From assembly GCA_027858915.1 (NCBI GenBank), contig JAQIBT010000033.1, positions 55,668 through 119,667 of the forward strand: a stretch of 64,000 nt of DNA, in the 5' to 3' direction. A program made the position numbers and the translations under genes. Positions 34,954 through 42,907 of the stretch are shown piece after piece (the stretch's first letter is position 1; every line of letters begins with the position of its first letter). Source of the stretch: Salinisphaera sp. (GTDB taxonomy: Bacteria; Pseudomonadota; Gammaproteobacteria; Nevskiales; Salinisphaeraceae). The notes under the pieces are model-generated. The model was given only the letters and a program-made list of their open reading frames with translations, had not been told where the DNA came from and made no database searches.

Positions 34954-35751
34954 ATGGAACGTTGCATGACCCAGCTCGTTTCATCTGATCGCCAACGCCG
35001 CCGGGCGGCATTCAATGCGCTCGACTTTATCTACCGCCGCGGTCATGCCGTCACCCTGAAGTTCGAAGGCACGCGTATCCACTATCCCGTGGCGCTGGCG
35101 GACGTCGACGGCGTGTATGGCAGCTGTCTGATTGACGTAACGGGACTGGGCGACGTAGACGCCAAACTCACCCGCCATCAGCCCTTCGTACTCCAGGCGC
35201 GCTCCAAGACCGGCCTGTTGACCACAAGTGCCATGCAGTGCAGCGAATTGCATCGCCGTTCAGAACGCTGGGCGATCCGCTGCGCACTGCCGGAGCACAT
35301 CGTCGAAAGCCAGGAACGCATGGACTGGCGCGCGGCGTTGACGGCAGGTATGCACGCTGCAGTCGATATTGGCTGGTCGGGCGCGAGCGCCGCAGGCCGC
35401 CTGCGCGACCTGTCGGTCAGTGGCTGTCGTATCGTGCTCGACCGGGGCACCATCAGCCCGAAGCCCGAGGCACGCGTGCGGGTTCGGGTTCGGGTGAACT
35501 TTCCGAACGGTGAGACGTTGGCAACAGATGGCTGGATCGTCCGCGATGACGACCAGAACACCATCGCTGTGGCGTTTGACGACGGTCACGGCGAAGTAGC
35601 ACGCGAAGTCTGGTTCTACGTGCGTGAAATCGAACGCGAGGCGGCACGCCAGACGCAGAAACCACGTGGCGAATTGCGTTATCTGGCGCCGTCGCGGCTA
35701 TTCCATCAGCCCGACCGTCCTATCGAAGAGTCCGACAGCAAGGTCGAATAG
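34954..35751 (+). CDS. YcgR-like PilZ-domain protein (c-di-GMP receptor)
   Basis: A 265-residue protein with an N-terminal YcgR-type beta domain (residues about 15-110) and a C-terminal PilZ domain (about 118-225). The c-di-GMP signature pair is present: RMDWR (RxxxR) near residue 119 and DLSVSG (DxSxxG) near residue 160. YcgR binds c-di-GMP and slows the flagellar motor. Here the gene is next to a diguanylate cyclase but far from any flagellar gene. ATG at 34966 is an alternative start. Confidence 0.8.
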   Translation: MERCMTQLVSSDRQRRRAAFNALDFIYRRGHAVTLKFEGTRIHYPVALADVDGVYGSCLIDVTGLGDVDAKLTRHQPFVLQARSKTGLLTTSAMQCSELHRRSERWAIRCALPEHIVESQERMDWRAALTAGMHAAVDIGWSGASAAGRLRDLSVSGCRIVLDRGTISPKPEARVRVRVRVNFPNGETLATDGWIVRDDDQNTIAVAFDDGHGEVAREVWFYVREIEREAARQTQKPRGELRYLAPSRLFHQPDRPIEESDSKVE

Positions 35752-35797
35752 ACCTGCAAACCAGTCTGCGCCATAGAACCGTATAACGCGTCCGCTC

Positions 35798-36967
35798 CTA
35801 TCCGAGTTTTTCGCTACGCTGGGCGCATAAGAGACTTGGGCAGAAAGGCCCGCCGGCTGCCGCACTGTCCCAGAGCATGACGCAGTTACGACCCTTATTC
35901 TTGGCCGCATACAGCGCTTGATCGGCGCGCCGAAAGAAGGTCGAGGCCTGCTCTGTATCGGGCAAGGACGTACAGATGCCAATGCTCAGCGTCACTTGCA
36001 TCGGCAGGCTTCTGGTCGCCAGCGCCTGCTGTATGCGTTCGGCCAATCGATACGCGCCCTCGCGATCGGTTTCCAACGCCAGCAGGGCCAGCTCGTCGCC
36101 GCCGGGCCGGCCGACGGTATCCGATTCGCGCGCTGTCTCGCGCAGCACGGCGCCGACCTGGCGGAGCACTTCGTCGCCGATGATATGCCCGTGTCGATCG
36201 TTGACTTGCTTGAAGAAATCTACGTCCAGGACCAGTAAGGACAACTCGCGTCGGTGCCGCGCCGCCTGGGAGATAGCGGCCGAGAGCGCAGAATCGAAGG
36301 CGCGTTTATTCAGACACCCGGTCAACTCATCGGTTGCCGCCATGTATTCGAGACGCGCGCGCAAACGCTCGAGATCGGCGTTCTGGCGTTCGCGAAACAC
36401 AGCACCTACCAGCGCGATCAGATAGCCGACGAGCAGGCTGATCTCGCCCATCAGCATAATACCGCTGTGGATACTGTTGTCCGCTGTGAACACAAGCCAC
36501 AACGACAAGAGCAACCCAAAGCCACCGCACAGCAGGGCCGGGCGGAAGGGCATGCCGAGCGCGATATAGATCATCGGCAAGATCATCAGCTGGGCTATCG
36601 GGCTGGCGTAGCCACCGTCCAGCCATGCTTCGGCCGTAATAAAGGCAAACGACAACATGCTCCAGCCGTAGAACACGAAACGCCGAAAACGCCACACCAT
36701 GAGCACGCGGCGCAACAGCAACAGGACTGCCATAAGCAGCATCGCGACGCCGTGGACCAGCACGAGCCAGCCGCGATTGGGCTGGTCGTAGGTCCAGGCG
36801 GTGTAGATGAAAACCACGGGCAGTACCGCGACGTAGCCGATCGCAGCGGTATACAGCATGCCAAGCCAGAATCGCCGACCTTGGCGCCTGGCCGACGGTG
36901 ACAGATGGGCGTCCGCCGGCGCTGCAAGTCTGGCAAGCCGGTGCCTGAGTTTGCCAAAGCCGATCAT
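35798..36967 (-). CDS. Membrane diguanylate cyclase with GGDEL active site
   Basis: A 389-residue protein with about six membrane helices (residues 25-200), a short coiled linker, and a GGDEF domain (about 220-380). The active-site loop reads GGDEL, with Leu instead of the usual Phe. The inhibitory RxxD motif (RESD) lies five residues before it, the canonical I-site spacing. DVDFFKQVNDRHGH and RADQALYAAKNKGRN are intact, so cyclase activity is plausible. It converges with the PilZ gene, a likely receptor. ATG at 36967 is preferred; a GTG at 36982 would add five residues. Confidence 0.87.
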   Translation of the reverse strand: MIGFGKLRHRLARLAAPADAHLSPSARRQGRRFWLGMLYTAAIGYVAVLPVVFIYTAWTYDQPNRGWLVLVHGVAMLLMAVLLLLRRVLMVWRFRRFVFYGWSMLSFAFITAEAWLDGGYASPIAQLMILPMIYIALGMPFRPALLCGGFGLLLSLWLVFTADNSIHSGIMLMGEISLLVGYLIALVGAVFRERQNADLERLRARLEYMAATDELTGCLNKRAFDSALSAAISQAARHRRELSLLVLDVDFFKQVNDRHGHIIGDEVLRQVGAVLRETARESDTVGRPGGDELALLALETDREGAYRLAERIQQALATRSLPMQVTLSIGICTSLPDTEQASTFFRRADQALYAAKNKGRNCVMLWDSAAAGGPFCPSLLCAQRSEKLG

Positions 36968-37071
36968 AAGCTGTCGTGACACTCAGGATGCACTTTGCGG
37001 ATCACACTCACGATAGCCCGTGGTTATTGATGTAATGCCACTCCGTTCCTGTCATGTTTACTCTTGTTTGG

Positions 37072-37209
37072 TCAGACTTCGACGTGTACTCCGCGGAATG
37101 GCGGAACTTCCGTCATCAGTATGTCGATAATGTCGCTCTTGAATGGCGCTCTTGTTTTTCGACCATAGCCTGCGAACCAGTCATCGACCAGGCGCAGGAT
37201 GTCGAAATA
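37072..37209 (-). pseudogene. Possible C-terminal gene remnant, family unknown
   Basis: A minus-strand frame without a start codon reads ILRLVDDWFAGYGRKTRA, then about 25 more residues ending in RGVHVEV and a stop. The composition looks protein-like, but I do not recognise the family. A stop lies directly upstream in frame. It could be the tail of a lost gene. Confidence 0.2.
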
Positions 37210-37439
37210 TCAAATCTATGTCTCATGGCGACCCATGCCGACTGACCAGCTACCGCGCTTCCAGGCTTTATACAAATTAGCCAAGTGCGATTCTGGCCGC
37301 CACAACGCCTGCGCTCATCGATATATAATAATCTATTTTATGCTGCAAGTTACGCGCCTTTGAGAATGCTGTAAGCCGAGCACAACATGGCTCTCTGTAA
37401 ACGGCCATTGATTCTTCCGAGTAGCAGTTCAAATGCCAA

Positions 37440-37478
37440 ATTTTCTTTTTAAAGACTGAGCCCGGCGGTAACCGGCTC
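37440..37478 (-). terminator. Possible terminator after DUF2236 gene
   Basis: On the minus strand GAGCC (37478-37474) pairs with GGCTC (37462-37458) around an imperfect inner stem. AGTCTTTAAAAAG follows. It lies about 100 bases after the gene's stop. Confidence 0.35.
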
Positions 37479-37574
37479 GGGTCGAGGGCACTGCGAAAAC
37501 AGTCGTCTGTTAAATACTTTTTCAGCCCCTCTGCCTTGAGGAGCATCTGATCGAATCGTCGCGGCCGCGCCGGA

Positions 37575-38540
37575 TCAATCATCAAACGACAGACAGGCTC
37601 GGTCCGCGCCACAGCGCCGGGCAGACGACATGCCCACCCCTTCGGTCATGGATGCCCGTATCAGCGGGGCAATGCGATTCAAACTCTCGGCAGCCGCGCG
37701 GTCGATCAGCCGTTGTCGTCGACCACGACGCAGGAAGCTGCTCGCCCAGACCGGCAGTATGGCGGCGCCGGCGCCCAGGAACAGGCGGCGCGAGACGCCG
37801 GGCACGGGTATCGGCAGATTCATCGATTCGAGCACCGCCAGCGTCTCGCGTGAGCGCTGATCGAATCTCAGCTGAGGCTGGACCGCGGCGAAGTAGGTTT
37901 TCATATCGGCTTTCGAGGCCGGCACGTCGCGCGCGCCCAGCCGTTCGGCAATGAGACGTGTCTCGTCGAAATAGCGATCCTGAATCGCCACCGGCAGATC
38001 GGGGCGCCGATAACGCATATAGCCGGCCAGGAAACTGGCCATTTCAGTGCAGTGCACCCAGGTGAGCAGTTCCGGGTCGCGGGCAGAATACGGCTCGCCT
38101 TCGGGTGTCTCGCCGACCACTTTCCGGTGCATGCGGTCGACGATGCCAATGATCCGCTCAGCGTCGGCGGTCGGTGCGTACGTCGTTGCAGCCACAAACA
38201 TGGTGGTGTTGCGCAAACGGTTCAGCGGATCGACCCGGAACCGGGAATGATCCCACACCCCGGCCATGGCCCGCGGATGCAGCGTCTGCAGCATGAGCGC
38301 AGCGACCCCACCCGCCATCATGCCAGGGAAGTCGGCGTGAATCTTCCAGGTGACGGAGTCCGGCCCGAACAGCCCCAGATCGCCCACTGGCGCGCGGTAG
38401 TCGATACCGAAATCCTGACGCGTAGCCACGGTATCCACGATCCAGCGGCGCAGGCGTGCATAGACCGGATCGGTTAGCGCAGCGGGCGGGGTGGGCAGGA
38501 AAACACGCAAGACAGTCGTCCCTCGAATACGACAAACCAC
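37575..38540 (-). CDS. DUF2236 (MpaB/Lcp-like) putative oxygenase
   Basis: A 321-residue protein of the DUF2236 family, related to MpaB and latex-clearing protein, which bind b-type haem. The family block LQTLHPRAMAGVWDHSRF is near residue 85, and LLTWVHCTEMASFLAGYMR near residue 160. The C-terminal helix region is basic and hydrophobic (LFLGAGAAILPVWASSFL). Start is a GTG without a good ribosome-binding site, so the first residues are uncertain. Function in this organism is unknown. Confidence 0.85.
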   Translation of the reverse strand: MVCRIRGTTVLRVFLPTPPAALTDPVYARLRRWIVDTVATRQDFGIDYRAPVGDLGLFGPDSVTWKIHADFPGMMAGGVAALMLQTLHPRAMAGVWDHSRFRVDPLNRLRNTTMFVAATTYAPTADAERIIGIVDRMHRKVVGETPEGEPYSARDPELLTWVHCTEMASFLAGYMRYRRPDLPVAIQDRYFDETRLIAERLGARDVPASKADMKTYFAAVQPQLRFDQRSRETLAVLESMNLPIPVPGVSRRLFLGAGAAILPVWASSFLRRGRRQRLIDRAAAESLNRIAPLIRASMTEGVGMSSARRCGADRACLSFDD

Positions 38541-38579
38541 TTGTCAGACTATACCGTTGACGCCTGTGGGCAGATGCGC

Positions 38580-39191
38580 TTACAAACCACCTGCCTCGAA
38601 GCTGTTGACTGGCCGATGCGCAGCGACCAGCCAGTCAGCCACGGTCAGGCCGCTTCGCGCGACAGCGGCTTCGATCACATATCCCGCAGCACGCGCATCT
38701 TCACCGGCATCGTGATGTTTGAAGTCCAGCGCCAGATGTACACGCAGGCTGGCCAGACCATAACCGCCGCGCTGGCGGTATTCCGGAAAGGCACGGCGCG
38801 CAACGCGCACCGAATCGAGCCAGCGGGCTTTGATCGGGTGCCGTCCGCAGGCCAGAGAGGCACCTGTGATGGCCGTCAAGTCGAACGCGGTATGCGAAAC
38901 CACGATCTGGCCGCCAAGCAGCTGCGCAACAGTATCGTGGATACCCGCCCAGTCGGGCGCATGGCTGACATCGCCGGGCCGGATGCCGTGAATGGCCGTG
39001 TTATAGCGCGAGAAATAGGTCTGCGGGTGCACCAGCCACGACCAGTTGTCGATCAGCGCGCCACCGGCAAAACGGGCAAAGCCAATCTGGCAGATACTGC
39101 CGGCATCCTTGTTGGCCGTCTCGACGTCAACAGCGATGAAGGCGCTGGGATCAGGCGCCAGACCACTGGGCGCCGGTACGGGCCGTGCCAT
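38580..39191 (-). CDS. DnaQ-like 3'-5' exonuclease
   Basis: A 203-residue DEDD exonuclease. Exo I is FIAVDVETANKDAGSICQIG, and Exo II lies in HGIRPGDVSHAPDW. FKHHDAGEDARAAGYV is the Exo III region with His and Asp (DEDDh type). It resembles stand-alone proofreading-like exonucleases rather than the main polymerase III epsilon. ATG at 39191 follows the LOG stop by one base (TGAGATG), so the two genes are coupled. Confidence 0.88.
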   Translation of the reverse strand: MARPVPAPSGLAPDPSAFIAVDVETANKDAGSICQIGFARFAGGALIDNWSWLVHPQTYFSRYNTAIHGIRPGDVSHAPDWAGIHDTVAQLLGGQIVVSHTAFDLTAITGASLACGRHPIKARWLDSVRVARRAFPEYRQRGGYGLASLRVHLALDFKHHDAGEDARAAGYVIEAAVARSGLTVADWLVAAHRPVNSFEAGGL

Positions 39192-39192
39192 C

Positions 39193-39759
39193 TCAGGCCA
39201 GCGCGGACAGCATCGCGCCAACAAGCGATGCGGGTGCTGCGTCGACGCAGATGCGCTCGACGTGACGCTCGGCCACGAATCCGTGATCGCGCATATGTTT
39301 CATGCAGCCAAGCAGGGGCTGATAGAAGCCATCGGTATCGAGCAACCCGCAGGGCTTGTCATGCCAGCCGATCTGGCGCCAGGTAAGCACTTCAAACAGT
39401 TCTTCGAGGGTCCCGAAACCGCCGGGCATAGCGATGAACGCATCGGCCGCGTCGATCATGCCCAGCTTTCGCTGGTGCATGGTCTGTACAACCTGCAACT
39501 CCGTCAGCCCGTCGTGCGCGATCTCCTTGCCGGCCAGCCCCTCCGGGATGATGCCCAGCACGTTGCCACCCGCCGCGAGTGCGCTGTCAGCCAACGCGCC
39601 CATCAACCCGACCCGGGCGCCGCCATAGACCAGCCGCGCCCCGGCGCGTGCTATTGCGGCCCCCAACGCGTTCGCGGCTTCGCGATAAACGGCTGGCGTG
39701 CCGTTGCGTGAACCACAGTAGACACAGATCGAAGCAGACGGCGCGGCGTTATCGGTCAT
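39193..39759 (-). CDS. LOG-family nucleoside monophosphate phosphoribohydrolase
   Basis: A 188-residue protein of the lysine-decarboxylase-like LOG family. ICVYCGSRNGTPAVYREAA opens the Rossmann fold; the signature PGGFGTLEELFEVLTW holds the catalytic glutamate. In plants and some bacteria LOG releases cytokinin bases from nucleotides; in most bacteria it hydrolyses AMP-type nucleotides. It is coupled to the exonuclease gene downstream. Confidence 0.92.
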   Translation of the reverse strand: MTDNAAPSASICVYCGSRNGTPAVYREAANALGAAIARAGARLVYGGARVGLMGALADSALAAGGNVLGIIPEGLAGKEIAHDGLTELQVVQTMHQRKLGMIDAADAFIAMPGGFGTLEELFEVLTWRQIGWHDKPCGLLDTDGFYQPLLGCMKHMRDHGFVAERHVERICVDAAPASLVGAMLSALA

Positions 39760-39843
39760 CGCGGCATTATACGCGTGGCTTGGCGGCTTTGAGTGGCGAC
39801 GCCGCCGGGAGTCGATTCATTGCAAACCGAGATCCCATAGTCC

Positions 39844-39863
39844 CTGTTGCGGTTTCATGCGAC
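39844..39863 (+). repeat. Dispersed 20-bp element, copy 4
   Basis: CTGTTGCGGTTTCATGCGAC, one base different from copy 1 at 9182. It is in the divergent gap between the LOG and TerC genes. Confidence 0.7.
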
Positions 39864-39980
39864 GGACCGGCAGACCTCACGTGCCACAATGCATTAATCG
39901 CAGGTTGAGGAACGACGCAGTAGCCTCGCTTGGGCCGGGTCACGGCAGACCCACGTTTTCAAATCAATGAGACAACAACC

Positions 39981-40964
39981 ATGGATGTGCCGGTCTGGAT
40001 CTGGCTAAGCACTATCGCAGGCATTATTGCGCTTCTGGTGTTTGATTTCTTTGCACATGTGCGATCCCCGCACGAGCCCAGCCTCAAGGAGGCCGGCGGC
40101 TGGTCAGTCTTCTATGTCGTCATCGCACTGCTTTTCGGCGTCGGTTTGTGGTGGCTCTGGGGCGGAGAACACGGCGTCGAATACTTTGCCGGCTACGTCA
40201 CGGAAAAGAGCCTTTCGGTGGACAATTTGTTCGTATTTGTCATTATCATGGCAGCATTCGACGTGCCGAAGGCTTATCAGCAGAAGGTGTTGCTGGTCGG
40301 CATCGTGATCGCACTGATTCTGCGTACGATCTTCATCGCCATCGGCGCCGCAGCTATCCAGCACTTCTCCTGGGTGTTCTATCTCTTTGGCCTGTTCCTG
40401 CTGTACACCGCCTACGGACTGGCCACTCAATCGCATGATAAAGAGGAAGAATTCGAACCCAACATTGCGGTGCGGCTGGCGCAGAAGTATCTGCCTGCGA
40501 CCGAGCAATACAACGAGTCGAAACTCACCGTGGTCGAGAACGGCAAGCGGCTGATCACTCCCATGCTGATCGTGATGATCGCGATCGGCGCGACCGATGT
40601 CCTGTTCGCGCTGGATTCGATACCGGCGATCTACGGGCTCACCAAGGAGCCTTACATCGTATTCACCGCCAACGCGTTTGCGCTGCTCGGTCTGATCCAG
40701 ATGTACTTTCTGCTCGGCGGCCTGCTGGACCGGCTGGTTTATCTGAGCATTGGCCTGTCGGTGGTTCTCGGCTTCATCGGACTCAAGATGATCGTCGAGG
40801 CGCTGCATGGCAACGAACTGCCGTTCATCAACGGCGGCCAGCACGTGAACATCATCCCCGAGATCCCTATCTGGCTGTCGTTGTCGATCATCATTGGCGT
40901 GCTGATAATCACCACTGTTGCCAGCCTGATCAAGTCGTCTGGCGGCTCATCTGCGAGCGAATGA
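39981..40964 (+). CDS. TerC/Alx-family integral membrane protein
   Basis: A 327-residue protein with about nine membrane helices. SLSVDNLFVFVIIMAAFDVP and ATDVLFALDSIPAIYGLTKE are the two acidic signature blocks that likely bind metal. TerC proteins are linked to tellurite resistance and manganese export at the inner membrane. ATG at 39981 gives the family N-terminus. The leader was checked for a manganese riboswitch; no convincing one was seen. Confidence 0.93.
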   Translation: MDVPVWIWLSTIAGIIALLVFDFFAHVRSPHEPSLKEAGGWSVFYVVIALLFGVGLWWLWGGEHGVEYFAGYVTEKSLSVDNLFVFVIIMAAFDVPKAYQQKVLLVGIVIALILRTIFIAIGAAAIQHFSWVFYLFGLFLLYTAYGLATQSHDKEEEFEPNIAVRLAQKYLPATEQYNESKLTVVENGKRLITPMLIVMIAIGATDVLFALDSIPAIYGLTKEPYIVFTANAFALLGLIQMYFLLGGLLDRLVYLSIGLSVVLGFIGLKMIVEALHGNELPFINGGQHVNIIPEIPIWLSLSIIIGVLIITTVASLIKSSGGSSASE

Positions 40965-41022
40965 CCGCCCAGGAATCGTGACGGCGCGAGTTCTACGAGT
41001 GTGACCGACAAGAGCGCCGACC

Positions 41023-41766
41023 ATGTTTGAACTGGGTTTGTTGTTTATCGCCGCCCTGGCCGCCGGTGCGATCAACGCGCTAGCCGGCGGCGGCAGTTTT
41101 ATCACCCTGCCCGCACTGTTGTTCTACGGCTTGCCTCCGACGGCAGCCAACGCCACCAGCGCAACCGCTGTATTGCCAGGCTACGCCACCACGCTGGCGC
41201 GGCTGCGCCACGAGATCGCACCGCCTCGAGGCCTGAATCTGCCGGCAATGATCGCGATAGCCGCCGCCGGTGGCCTGACCGGCGCGCTCCTGTTGCTGGC
41301 GACCGGCAACCGCGCCTTTGCGGCCATCGTGCCGTGGTTGATGCTATTGGCAACGGGAATCTTCGCGCTGGGTCCGTGGCTCAAGCACGTCACGCAGGGC
41401 CATGACGCGCCGCGCTGGATCGCCGTCCCGGCGTTGTACGTCACCTGCACCTATGGCGGCTACTTCAACGGTGGCGTAGGCGTGATCATGATTGCGCTGC
41501 TGGGCCTGCTCGGGCAGAACCGGCTGCTCACCTCGGTAGCCATGAAAGCCGTAATGTCGGCCACGCTGACCACTATTTCGGTGGCCACCTATGCCTTCTT
41601 CGGACTGGTGCACTGGCCCATCGCCCTGATGATGGCGCTCGGTGCTACGACCGGCGGCTGGTTAGGTGCCTCAATGGGCCAGCGGATCAATCCGCGCTGG
41701 CACCGTATCGGCATTGTGGTGATTGGCCTGACCATGACCGCCGCCATGTTCTGGCGCGGTGCCTGA
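41023..41766 (+). CDS. TSUP-family (TauE/SafE) membrane transporter
   Basis: A 247-residue protein with about seven or eight helices. It opens with AAGAINALAGGGSFITLPA and repeats the pattern in the second half (YGGYFNGGVGVIMIALLG), the two-fold signature of TSUP carriers. These export sulfite or organosulfonates, or carry other anions. It follows terC by 58 bases on the same strand. Confidence 0.92.
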   Translation: MFELGLLFIAALAAGAINALAGGGSFITLPALLFYGLPPTAANATSATAVLPGYATTLARLRHEIAPPRGLNLPAMIAIAAAGGLTGALLLLATGNRAFAAIVPWLMLLATGIFALGPWLKHVTQGHDAPRWIAVPALYVTCTYGGYFNGGVGVIMIALLGLLGQNRLLTSVAMKAVMSATLTTISVATYAFFGLVHWPIALMMALGATTGGWLGASMGQRINPRWHRIGIVVIGLTMTAAMFWRGA

Positions 41767-41777
41767 TACAGAGAAAG

Positions 41778-41897
41778 CTAACGCAACAGCAGCGTACCTC
41801 CACGGAACTGCATATCGAAGTGACTGAGAAAACTCATGCCCAGCAGCACTAGAAAAACCAGGCATATGGATAGCAGCGGCTTCAGCGCATGAGCCAT
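41778..41897 (-). pseudogene. Remnant of a retropepsin-like aspartic protease (C-terminus)
   Basis: A 39-codon frame begins at an ATG at 41897 and contains VLLGMSFLSHFDMQFRGG, then TLLLR and a stop. LLGMSFL followed by a short beta strand is the usual end of bacterial retropepsin-like (TIGR02281-type) proteases. The catalytic part is absent, so this is likely the tail of a deleted gene. As a short hydrophobic peptide it could by chance be expressed. Confidence 0.4.
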
Positions 41898-42062
41898 AGG
41901 GCGAACAGACTAAGAATCCATCACACGAATATCGGCACTAGACGCTCGAATGTGACCCCGGAATTGCGTATAAAAGCATTTATCAACGATGTCTGGCTAG
42001 TTGGTACCGGCTGACTTACGCTGCTGGCATAAATCTGCATCATGCAACCAAGGAATTCGACG

Positions 42063-42812
42063 ATGGATAAAGTCATGCTCGTAACCGGCGGCAGCCGCGG
42101 CATTGGCGCTGCGACCTGTCTGATGGCGGCCAAGTATGGCTACAAGGTGGCGGTGAACTTCCGCAGCAACCGCGAAGCAGCAGAAGCCGTGGTTACAGCA
42201 ATCGAAAAAGATGGCGGCCGGGCGATTGCCGTGCGGGCCGACGTCTCCAGCGAAGATGAGGTGATGCGCCTGTTCGCCAGCGTCGACGAACATCTGGGCC
42301 CGGTGACCGCACTGGTCAACAACGCCGGCATCGTCGATCAGCCGTCGAAAGTGGTGGACATGAGCGCCGAGCGCATCGGCCGCATGATGACCGTGAACGT
42401 GGTCGGGCCGTTTCTATGTGCCCGCGAGGCGATCAAGCGCATGGGCACCGAGCACGGCGGCCAGGGCGGCGTTATCGTCAACGTTTCGTCCGGCGCCTCG
42501 AATGCTGCCGGCAACGGCGGCGCCAACACCTACGTCGACTACGGCGCTTCGAAAGGCGCGATCGATACCTTCACCGAAGGCCTGGCGCGTGAAGTGGCCA
42601 GCGAACAGATCCGCGTCAACGCCGTGCGACCCGGCATCATCGACACCGAGATCCACGCCAGCGGCGGCCAGCCGGACAAGCCAGAAAAAGCCAAGTCGAA
42701 AATCCCGCTGGGCCGGATAGGCCAGCCAGAAGATATTGCCGAAGCGATCATGTATCTCACCGAGGCACGCTTTACCACGGGCGCTTTTCTCGACGTCGAC
42801 GGCGGTGTATGA
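42063..42812 (+). CDS. SDR-family oxidoreductase
   Basis: A 249-residue classical short-chain dehydrogenase. The NAD(P)-binding motif is VTGGSRGIGAAT; NNAG is intact; catalytic Ser is in VNVSSGAS and Tyr-Lys in YGASKGAI. The pattern resembles YgfF-like and glucose dehydrogenase-like members. ATG at 42063 has AAGGA eight bases upstream. Substrate unknown; no operon partners. Confidence 0.92.
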   Translation: MDKVMLVTGGSRGIGAATCLMAAKYGYKVAVNFRSNREAAEAVVTAIEKDGGRAIAVRADVSSEDEVMRLFASVDEHLGPVTALVNNAGIVDQPSKVVDMSAERIGRMMTVNVVGPFLCAREAIKRMGTEHGGQGGVIVNVSSGASNAAGNGGANTYVDYGASKGAIDTFTEGLAREVASEQIRVNAVRPGIIDTEIHASGGQPDKPEKAKSKIPLGRIGQPEDIAEAIMYLTEARFTTGAFLDVDGGV

Positions 42813-42907
42813 CAACGTCTTATACCAACCCGCAGCAATAATCACCTGCGTTTTGGTATAAGACAGCGCATCGGCGGCACGCGGTATTTATCCCGCATGC
42901 CGCCGTC

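Larger units (their letters stand above)
36968..37574. other. Gene-poor, AT-enriched stretch with remnants
   Basis: About 600 bases between the cyclase and DUF2236 genes without a convincing gene. It is more AT-rich than the surroundings. It contains a possible 45-codon remnant on the minus strand (37072-37209) and a possible terminator for the DUF2236 gene (37440-37478). A minus-strand open frame of 111 codons (37277-37612) overlaps the end of the DUF2236 gene; I do not accept it as a gene. Confidence 0.5.

Noticed and set aside
37277..37612. 111-codon minus-strand frame ending near 37277.
   Set aside because: It overlaps the DUF2236 gene in another frame, crosses a possible terminator, and has no recognised domain.
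39864..39980. Possible yybP-ykoY manganese riboswitch before the TerC gene (CAGTAGCCTCG-like words).
   Set aside because: Some letters fit the first conserved loop, but I could not find the second conserved loop or a stem order; a covariance-model search would decide.
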